From positions 5,765 through 16,868 of the forward strand of contig JAESRM010000338.1 of assembly GCA_016764635.1 (NCBI GenBank): 11,104 nucleotides of DNA. Direction: 5' to 3'. The notes under the pieces are model-generated. The model had not been told where the DNA came from. It worked only from the letters and a program-made list of their open reading frames with translations, and made no database searches. This DNA comes from Planctomycetota bacterium. GTDB lineage: Bacteria; Planctomycetota; UBA1135; GCA-002686595. This document shows positions 6,496 to 11,104 of this stretch, in pieces. Numbering within the stretch: position 1 is the first letter of the stretch; the number at the start of each line of letters is the position of its first letter. Position numbers and translations under genes: made by a program.

Positions 6496-6520
6496 TTCAC
6501 TTTGGTGTGGAACGGCTGCA

Positions 6521-6538
6521 CCACTCGTTTCCGAGCGG
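6521..6538 (-). repeat. Stem-loop with GAAA tetraloop, tRNA 3' flank
   Basis: On the minus strand CCGCTCG-GAAA-CGAGTGG forms a 7-bp stem (one G-U pair) with a GNRA loop. The G-U pair and loop favour an RNA role on the minus strand. It lies about 35 bases downstream of the tRNA-Arg 3' end, so it may take part in processing or ending the tRNA transcript. There is no U-tract. Confidence 0.35.
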
Positions 6539-6540
6539 GT

Positions 6541-6555
6541 TCGCAAGTCTTGCGA
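6541..6555. repeat. Inverted repeat between tRNA-Arg and integrase
   Basis: TCGCAAG-T-CTTGCGA has perfect 7-bp arms around one central base, 18 bases from the tRNA 3' end. Positioned between the tRNA and the integrase remnant, it may be part of the recombination site or a transcript-end hairpin; no U-tract follows on the tRNA strand. Confidence 0.4.
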
Positions 6556-6572
6556 TCAGCAGGAGTTATGGT

Positions 6573-6649
6573 TGGTACGCCCGACAGGGTTCGAACCTGT
6601 GACCCCCGCTTTAGGAAAGCGGTGCTCTATCCGGCTGAGCTACGGGCGC
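6573..6649 (-). tRNA. tRNA-Arg, anticodon CCU
   Basis: A complete 77-base cloverleaf including an encoded CCA. The acceptor stem pairs GCGCCCG with CGGGCGT (one G-U). The D arm is GCTC...GAGC. The anticodon stem CCGCT/AGCGG encloses the loop TTCCTAA, whose CCT (6615-6613) reads AGG arginine codons. The T arm is ACAGG-TTCGAAC-CCTGT. The gene is intact, as expected when an integrated element restores the tRNA 3' end. The integrase remnant begins about 110 bases beyond its 3' end on the same strand, so this tRNA is the probable attachment site of the BREX-bearing island. No second copy of the tRNA 3' end is present in the window, so the other junction would be further left. Confidence 0.97.
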
Positions 6650-6841
6650 GTATGGGGGGATGTTAGCCTGTTTGGAAGGGGGAGAGTACTTCTGAATGGA
6701 TACTTCCTGGGGTGGAATGGGTCGGTTTTGGGGGTTGGGTGTGTGTGGCTCGTCCGGGTGGCTTGGTGGCCAGGGCTCAGGGCTGGAGGATGATACGGGC
6801 TCGTTACAGGTGAGAATCTGGGGGTGCCGTACAGTGGGCCC

Positions 6842-7873
6842 ATGAAAGAGCAGCGGGAGAATCAAGGGGCTAAGGCCGGGTTGTATTGGGGTTGTGGGGG
6901 TGTTGTTAGGCGGAGGGTGCCGGCGGTGATCTTGGCCTTTGGCCTACTGCTGGTTGGGTGTGATTCGACCGACGAGGGCCGAACTTCTAGTCCCTCTCAG
7001 GATGGGGAGCGTTGGTATGAGGTCGTGTCCCAGGGGCCGGGTCTGGAGGTTTCGGACGAGGTGATGCGGCGCAAGATTGAGGCGAGTGGGCAGCCTTGGA
7101 AGGTGCGCGATCGGGCTTCGGGGATCGAGATGGTGTTGGTGATGCCGGGGGAATTCCTGATGGGATCTTCGGAGTTGGAGAAGGGGCGCAATGGGGACGA
7201 GGGACCTCAGCATCGGGTGCGATTGACCAAGGCGTTCTATATGGGTGCGACCGAAGTGACCCAGGGGCAATGGAAAGAAGTCATGGGGTCGGTCACGGGT
7301 TTCTTCAGGGGGGAGCGCAAGCCCGTGGATGCTTCCTTCAACGATTTGCAGGAGTTTTTGGGGCAGGTGAATGGAGGCTTGCCGGTCGGGTTGGAGTCGA
7401 TGCGCTTGCCGACGGAAGCGGAATGGGAGTATGCGGCTCGATCGGGAACGAAGGGGGCTTTCAGCTTTGCGGGACCGATCGGCCATGACGTTTTGAATTT
7501 CAACGATGGGGATGTGGAAAGCGCGGTGGTGGTGGATGGCAAGCTGGAGGTGGAATGGATCACGCCCCCTGCTGCCGAGTGTCGGATGACGACCGCAGTC
7601 GCGGGGTCCTTGCCCCCCAATGCTTGGGGGCTGCACGAGATGCATGGAAACCTGGCGGAGTGGACGGCGGACAAATATTTGTCCGATGGGTACGCGGGCC
7701 GCGGTGCTTTGACCGTGGATCCCATCCAGCAGGCGACCGGTGAGGACTTGCGCACCCTGCGTGGAGGGGATTGGTACAAGGGCGCGAAGAATAGCCGCTC
7801 AGCCGTGCGCGACGCTGGTGGTCCGCACACACGCAGCAACCGAATCGGATTCAGGGTGGCGCGCACACTTTGA
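6842..7873 (+). CDS. Lipoprotein with FGE-sulfatase-like (SUMF1) domain
   Basis: A 343-residue product. Arg-rich VVRRR precedes a hydrophobic segment and the lipobox LLVGC with Cys40, so it is probably exported and lipid-anchored. A variable linker is followed by VRDRASGIEMVLVMPGEFLM, the usual start of the formylglycine-generating-enzyme fold, then FYMGATEVTQGQW, MRLPTEAEWEYAARSGT, NAWGLHEMHGNLAEWTADKY and C-terminal LRGGDWYKGAKNSRSAVRD ending NRIGFRVA. The domain is complete, but the catalytic cysteines of true FGE are absent: where the enzyme has a Cys before 'R-x-A-x-R' this protein has Ser (NSRSAVR). It is therefore likely a binding or structural member, not a sulfatase activator. ATG 6842 was chosen; an in-frame GTG at 6824 is possible and neither has a strong ribosome binding site. 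Convergent with the dehydrogenase gene 24 bases downstream. Confidence 0.88.
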   Translation: MKEQRENQGAKAGLYWGCGGVVRRRVPAVILAFGLLLVGCDSTDEGRTSSPSQDGERWYEVVSQGPGLEVSDEVMRRKIEASGQPWKVRDRASGIEMVLVMPGEFLMGSSELEKGRNGDEGPQHRVRLTKAFYMGATEVTQGQWKEVMGSVTGFFRGERKPVDASFNDLQEFLGQVNGGLPVGLESMRLPTEAEWEYAARSGTKGAFSFAGPIGHDVLNFNDGDVESAVVVDGKLEVEWITPPAAECRMTTAVAGSLPPNAWGLHEMHGNLAEWTADKYLSDGYAGRGALTVDPIQQATGEDLRTLRGGDWYKGAKNSRSAVRDAGGPHTRSNRIGFRVARTL

Positions 7874-7897
7874 GGCAGCGCAAGGCGGGGGCTGGAC

Positions 7898-8722
7898 TCA
7901 GTTCAGCTTCAACTCTCGCGGAGCGTGCTTGCTGATCATCATGCCCATCATGTTGCGGCCGGTTTGGCGCGGCAGGATGCGGCGGAACATGAAGTCCATC
8001 ATTCGATTGGAGAGGCCGGCCACAACCAGGGGTTTGTTCTGGGCTAGGCCCTTGAGGCCGATCGAAACGAGCTTGTCAACGGACATGACGGGGCCGGGGA
8101 TTTTGGCCAGGTCGATATCGGTGCGGGCGTTGAGGCCGGGCGTGTCGGTGGGCCCAGGGGCGACCACGGAGACGTGTACACCGCTGTTGCGTAGCTCATA
8201 GTTGAGGGCTTGGGCTAGATTGTGCACGTAGCCTTTGGCGCCAGCGTAATTGGCGCCGAGCGGAGTGCCTTGCATGCCGGCCATGGAACCTACGAAGAGG
8301 ATGCCCCCCTTGCCCCGTTCCACCAGGCGTTGGCCGAAGTGGTGGGAGATGCGCAGGTGCGCGGTCGTGTTCAGCTTGAGGTTGCGGCCGAGTTCGTCGG
8401 CATCGATTTTGAGCATGGCGCCCATGGAGGCCACGCCCGCGTTGGAGATGACGGTGCCGATGTCGAGCTCGTCCGTAACCTTGCGGATTTCATCGAGAGC
8501 TTCGTCGCTGGTGAGGTCGGTGGCGACCACGCGGGTTTGAATTCCGTGTCGCTCTTCCAGTTGTTGGGCGACTTCGGTGAGTAGGGCCTCGCGGCGTCCT
8601 GTCAAAACCACGTTGAGGCCTTTTGCGGCAAGGTTGTGGGCGAAACCAACGCCTAATCCGGAGCTGCCTCCGGTTACGAGGGCCCAGGGTCCGAATTTAT
8701 TTTCGAATGCGATGGTCTTCAT
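7898..8722 (-). CDS. Short-chain dehydrogenase/reductase (SDR), first copy
   Basis: A 274-residue classical SDR, cytoplasmic. The NAD(P)-binding TGGSSGLG is at residues 17-24, and an Arg-Arg at 43-44 after the second strand (LTGRRE) suggests NADP(H). NAG is at 94-96, and the catalytic residues are Asn118, Ser146 (FVGSMAG), Tyr159 and Lys163 (YAGAK), all in place. The C-terminus (FRRILPRQTGRNMMGMMISK) is basic and methionine-rich, as in SDRs that handle hydrophobic substrates; the substrate is unknown. ATG 8722 fits the family start, though no clear ribosome binding site precedes it and the frame is open further upstream. It lies 112 bases after the second SDR gene on the same strand with a strong hairpin between, so co-transcription is possible but not certain. 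It probably belongs to the TetR-controlled group. Confidence 0.92.
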   Translation of the reverse strand: MKTIAFENKFGPWALVTGGSSGLGVGFAHNLAAKGLNVVLTGRREALLTEVAQQLEERHGIQTRVVATDLTSDEALDEIRKVTDELDIGTVISNAGVASMGAMLKIDADELGRNLKLNTTAHLRISHHFGQRLVERGKGGILFVGSMAGMQGTPLGANYAGAKGYVHNLAQALNYELRNSGVHVSVVAPGPTDTPGLNARTDIDLAKIPGPVMSVDKLVSIGLKGLAQNKPLVVAGLSNRMMDFMFRRILPRQTGRNMMGMMISKHAPRELKLN

Positions 8723-8791
8723 TGTGGTTTGTTTGGTGGGGCGCCGGCCTTGCGCCAAGGTGTGTCGTGGGAGAGGAGGGATCTGTGGAGC

Positions 8792-8817
8792 GGGCTGGAA
8801 GGTTCCACTTCCAGCCC
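8792..8817 (-). terminator. 10-bp stem-loop between the two SDR genes
   Basis: GGGCTGGAAG (8792-8801) and CTTCCAGCCC (8808-8817) pair perfectly around a 6-base loop, 17 bases after the stop of the upstream SDR gene. No U-run follows on the minus strand, so it is either an imperfect terminator or a processing/attenuation hairpin lowering expression of the downstream SDR. Confidence 0.55.
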
Positions 8818-8834
8818 AGCTTGATGGCGTCGGG

Positions 8835-9728
8835 TTAGCGCACAAGGTGCGTGAAGTCTTCCATGCCGAAGGTCTTCAAACCGTCGATTTGAGGTGCGAG
8901 AGCGACCTTATTGAGCTCCTGCACGAAAGCCACGTCCTGGCCGACGGCGACCCGAGCCGGGCGCTTTGAGGGATCCGCTTCGATGAGACTTACGATGGCC
9001 TCGACCACGTCGTTGGGATTGCCGCCGCCGCTCTCGAAGAATTCGCCCAGGGAGCCTTGCCAGTTGCCGACCGTGTTTCCGATGGGGCCGTAGGCCGAGG
9101 CCGCGACCTTGTCCTCCGGTTCAACGAAACGCGACACGATGGGGGTGGCGTGGGCGCCGGGTTCGACCGTGACCGAGTCCACACCGAAGGCGGAAGCCTC
9201 ATAGCGAATGGCTTCGGACATGGCTTCCATGGCGAACTTGCTAGCGCTGTACACACCGGTTCCAGGGAAGACCGCGCGGCCCAGGCCGCTGCTCAAGTTC
9301 ACGAACAGTCCTTTTCCGGATTCGCGCATGCCGGGCATGACGGCCCGGATCATGGACGCGGCGCCGAAGAAGTTCACTTCGAATTGGGCGCGCAGTTGCG
9401 CGTCAGAGAAAGCCTCGAAGGGGCCCAGGAAAGCTTGGCCCGCATTGTTCACGAGCACGTCGATGGGGCCGGCGGCGGCGAGTGCGGCCTTGACTCCCTT
9501 GTCGATTGACTCGGAGTCCGTGACGTCGATGTCGAGAACCGTGACGGAGCCCGGCGTGGTCTTAGCGAGCTCCTCTAATTGCGTGGCAGGAGCCAGGTTG
9601 CGACCCTCGGGGTCGCGCATGGAAGCGATGACGTGGTGCCCGTCGTGCAGCAAGCGTTGGGCGGTTAGGTTTCCGAAGCCGGTGCTGGCGCCGGTGAGAA
9701 GGATGGTTTGGGAGGTGGTTGCAGTCAT
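8835..9728 (-). CDS. Short-chain dehydrogenase/reductase (SDR), second copy
   Basis: A 297-residue classical SDR. TGASTGFG (12-19) is the cofactor glycine motif, NNAG is at 94-97, Asn119, Ser147 (VNLSSGLG), Tyr160 and Lys164 (YSASK) form the catalytic tetrad, and EPGAHATP is the usual P-G turn before the substrate lid. SMRDPEG after strand 2 carries an Arg (R38) that favours NADP(H). The overall style is that of the common 'SDR family oxidoreductase' found under TetR control; the substrate cannot be read from sequence. ATG 9728 opens directly into the fold; no clear ribosome binding site is visible. A 175-base gap separates it from the tetR gene and contains a promoter overlapped by two operator-like sites, so this is the first gene of a regulated unit that may include the following SDR. 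Confidence 0.93.
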   Translation of the reverse strand: MTATTSQTILLTGASTGFGNLTAQRLLHDGHHVIASMRDPEGRNLAPATQLEELAKTTPGSVTVLDIDVTDSESIDKGVKAALAAAGPIDVLVNNAGQAFLGPFEAFSDAQLRAQFEVNFFGAASMIRAVMPGMRESGKGLFVNLSSGLGRAVFPGTGVYSASKFAMEAMSEAIRYEASAFGVDSVTVEPGAHATPIVSRFVEPEDKVAASAYGPIGNTVGNWQGSLGEFFESGGGNPNDVVEAIVSLIEADPSKRPARVAVGQDVAFVQELNKVALAPQIDGLKTFGMEDFTHLVR

Positions 9729-9762
9729 GTCGTGGGGTCTGGTCCGGGTGGCGGTATCATTT

Positions 9763-9820
9763 CCAACAGGTTGGTTGGATTTGTCGCTCGATATCTAAAC
9801 GCTCGGTTGGCTATTGCCAA
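9763..9820 (-). promoter_or_regulatory. SDR promoter with paired TetR-type operators
   Basis: Read on the minus strand: -35 TTGGCA (9820-9815), a 17-base spacer, and -10-like TAGATA (9797-9792). The first operator, CCAACCGAGCGTTTAG (9810-9795), fills the spacer and enters the -10; the second, CCAACCAACCTGTTGG (9778-9763), lies exactly 32 bp downstream. The same layout occurs at 10520-10577. A bound repressor would block RNA polymerase. The layout is seen directly; TetR binding is inferred. Confidence 0.65.
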
Positions 9821-9903
9821 GGGGGAGAACCTCAAAACTTAGGAACCTCACCAAAATCGGCACCTCAGGCCCGTGGGGAGCCCCTCGAGTGGGGGCGAAA
9901 CGC

Positions 9904-10491
9904 CTAGGCGAGCCAGGTGCGCATGGCATTCAGGGCGGATTTACCACCCCGTCGCATGGCGTCCGCATCGGGCGAAGTACGGCTCAGGGTCGGTAGGCCC
10001 ACCATGATGAGGTGCATGAGCCCCATGCAGTCCTCGATGTCCAGGTCCTTGCGCAGCACGCCGGCCTTCTTTTCGCTCTCCAGGGTCGCGCGAATGGCCC
10101 CCAGAATTCCATCCATATAGCCGCCAAGCAGTTGCTGCAGGTCCTCGGAGAGACACTCTTTTTCGAGCATGGATGTGATGGCCAAGCAGCCGTGATGCAG
10201 GTGTACCTCTTCAAAATCGGCCTCCGCAAAGCGCTCGATCACCCCGAGTAGTCCACTGAAGCCAGTTGAGGTAAAACCCTCGATCATGGCCATAACCGAG
10301 GCGCAATAGCCAGTTAGGCACTCTCGAAAGAGGCCCTGCTTGTCCGTGAAACTGTCGTAGAGGCCATAACGATTGACCCCCGTCGCCGCTTCCAAGTCTT
10401 TCAGGGAGGTTTGCTCAAACCCCTTCTCCCAAAAGACGTGCAGCGCGCGTTCGGCGGTTTCGTCTCGGTCGTAGCTTTTCTTTCTGCCCAT
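9904..10491 (-). CDS. TetR/AcrR-family transcriptional regulator
   Basis: A 195-residue protein, normal for the family. The N-terminal HTH (residues about 8-55) is clear: DETAERALHVFWEKGFEQTS followed by LKDLEAATGVNRYGLYDSFT and DKQGLFRECL, with the recognition helix in GVNRYGLYDSF. The C-terminal ligand-binding domain has a hydrophobic, helical pattern including the HHGCLAITSMLEKE segment typical of TetR regulators that control oxidoreductases. ATG 10491 opens into MGRKKSYDRDE, the usual basic arm; a longer frame to a GTG at 10533 would run into the operator region and is less likely. It lies between two matching operator modules, one before the SDR genes and one before the divergent exported protein, and its own promoter overlaps the latter, so it probably represses all three and itself. 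The inducer is unknown. Confidence 0.93.
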   Translation of the reverse strand: MGRKKSYDRDETAERALHVFWEKGFEQTSLKDLEAATGVNRYGLYDSFTDKQGLFRECLTGYCASVMAMIEGFTSTGFSGLLGVIERFAEADFEEVHLHHGCLAITSMLEKECLSEDLQQLLGGYMDGILGAIRATLESEKKAGVLRKDLDIEDCMGLMHLIMVGLPTLSRTSPDADAMRRGGKSALNAMRTWLA

Positions 10492-10504
10492 GGTCGTGTG
10501 AAAG

Positions 10505-10533
10505 ATTCTAAGTAACCGGTTGAATAAACCCAA
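10505..10533 (-). promoter_or_regulatory. Probable tetR promoter
   Basis: On the minus strand TTGGGT (10533-10528) and TAGAAT (10510-10505, 5/6 match) are separated by 17 bases, 14 bases before the ATG at 10491. The -35 overlaps the operator at 10530-10545, and an AACCGGTT palindrome (10514-10521) lies in the spacer, which fits autoregulation. Confidence 0.4.
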
Positions 10534-10577
10534 CCGCTTGTTTAGAAAATGCCTCCAATAGCCAACCGATCGGTTGG
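10520..10577 (+). promoter_or_regulatory. Promoter with paired TetR-type operators, exported-protein gene
   Basis: Plus strand: -35 TTGAAT (10520-10525), a 17-base spacer, -10 TAGAAA (10543-10548). Operator 1, CCAACCGCTTGTTTAG (10530-10545), spans spacer and -10; operator 2, the perfect palindrome CCAACCGATCGGTTGG (10562-10577), lies 32 bp downstream. Each operator matches its counterpart in the SDR module at 13 of 16 positions, with identical spacing and orientation relative to the gene. Confidence 0.68.
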
Positions 10578-10606
10578 TTTCGATCCTGGATCAATCCAAA
10601 ACACCA

Positions 10607-11104
10607 ATGAAGCTACTCAGCTACGCCCTTCCTATCGCCATTTCCCTAACAGCGGCTCTCGCTCTGACCTCTGCCGCATCCTCGACAGGAGAAGGCAAAC
10701 CCAGTGGAGACCACGAAAACTACAGTTCCCAGTGCTGCTCAGCCGAAAAACCAGCCCCCAAAGTCCAGATCAAGAAGGTGACCTTCAAGAAGGACAAGGT
10801 CTACGAGATCGCGTTTTTCAGCGTCACCAAAGGCAAGGAGGCGGTGCTGTTCGAGCAGTACATGCCGGCCGCCCAACCCTTCTTCAAGAAGTACGGGGTG
10901 GAAGTCGTGGGCATGTTCGGAGTCACCGAAACAAGCTCCAAGGTCCTGGATGCGCAGAAAGTGGCGATCTTCCAATGGCCGAATATCGAGGCCAAGAGCA
11001 AGCTAATGTCTGATCCGGGTTTCCAGGAAGTCGCCAAATTACGTGAAGGGGCCTTCTCTTTCTTCAAGGCCGGCTGGTTTGCCGCGCCTGAAGACACCGA
11101 GATT
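10607..11104 (+). CDS. Exported protein with DUF1330/NIPSNAP-like domain (3' end outside window)
   Basis: The first 166 codons are visible with no stop before the window edge. MKLLSYALPIAISLTAALAL with TSAAS after it is a good signal peptide (cleavage near residue 24). The mature protein begins with a polar stretch containing a Cys-Cys pair (43-44). The domain VYEIAFFSVTKGKEAVLFEQ...FFKKYGVEVVGMF...KVAIFQWPNIEAKSKLMSDP...FQEVAKLREGAFSFF has the beta-alpha-beta pattern of DUF1330/NIPSNAP dimeric alpha-beta barrels, including the 'F-p-(x)-A-k-...-S/D-P-x-y/F-q-x-...-R' signature. The catalytic role, if any, is unknown. ATG 10607 directly precedes the signal peptide; no strong ribosome binding site is visible. 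Divergent from tetR, with the operator module between, so very likely repressed by it. An overlapping frame over 10549-11013 is a shadow. Confidence 0.8.
   Translation, partial: MKLLSYALPIAISLTAALALTSAASSTGEGKPSGDHENYSSQCCSAEKPAPKVQIKKVTFKKDKVYEIAFFSVTKGKEAVLFEQYMPAAQPFFKKYGVEVVGMFGVTETSSKVLDAQKVAIFQWPNIEAKSKLMSDPGFQEVAKLREGAFSFFKAGWFAAPEDTEI

Noticed and set aside
6944..7866. Minus-strand frames of 233 and 209 codons
   Set aside because: Both are antisense to the FGE-like lipoprotein, which has a lipobox and a full recognisable domain.
10549..11013. A 154-codon plus-strand frame
   Set aside because: It starts inside the operator region and runs one frame off the gene with the signal peptide and DUF1330-like domain; its sequence is Arg/Gln-rich without a domain.
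1..11104. CRISPR array, insertion sequence or further RNA genes
   Set aside because: No regularly spaced repeats, no transposase frame with terminal repeats, and no rRNA or second tRNA pattern was seen.

Overview
The window looks like a piece of a GC-rich chromosome, most likely from a planctomycete. Three things support this (inference from remembered family features, moderate confidence). The broken integrase has the N-terminal layout and linker motifs I associate with planctomycete tyrosine recombinases. There is a lipoprotein with a formylglycine-generating-enzyme-like fold. Several chromosomal genes lack a good Shine-Dalgarno sequence.

Region 1 (1-4062, minus strand) is the upstream part of a BREX phage-defence operon. 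The order of transcription is a small HTH_17/excisionase-like DNA-binding gene, brxA (DUF1819), brxB (DUF1788) and brxC (P-loop ATPase), the last running off the left edge. brxA/brxB and brxB/brxC each overlap by ATGA, so the three are translationally coupled. This order is that of type 1 BREX; the expected pglX, pglZ and brxL would lie left of position 1. Control elements include a perfect TATAAT just after the HTH gene, a hairpin that would mask the strong brxA Shine-Dalgarno, and short repeats upstream of the HTH gene.

Region 2 (4063-6572) is the rest of a probable integrated island. It holds a 487-base non-coding stretch, a plus-strand gene for a 118-residue protein of unknown function, a divergent pair (minus-strand small lipoprotein, plus-strand XRE-type regulator) and a tyrosine integrase broken at its first catalytic arginine. 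The integrase starts about 110 bases from the 3' end of an intact tRNA-Arg(CCU) gene (6573-6649), the classic position for an element integrated in a tRNA gene. The simplest reading is that BREX entered on an element inserted at this tRNA, and that the integrase was later lost by deletion, fixing the island.

Region 3 (6650-11104) reads as ordinary chromosome: a lipoprotein with a non-catalytic FGE-like domain (plus), then two short-chain dehydrogenases and a TetR-family regulator (all minus), then a divergent exported protein with a DUF1330-like domain that runs off the right edge. The TetR gene is bracketed by two 58-bp control modules of the same design: a promoter with a 17-bp spacer, a CCAACCG-N3-GTTTAG operator reaching into the -10, and a second CCAACC...GTTGG operator exactly 32 bp further on. 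One reads toward the dehydrogenases and the other toward the exported protein, which defines a small local regulon with good sequence support.
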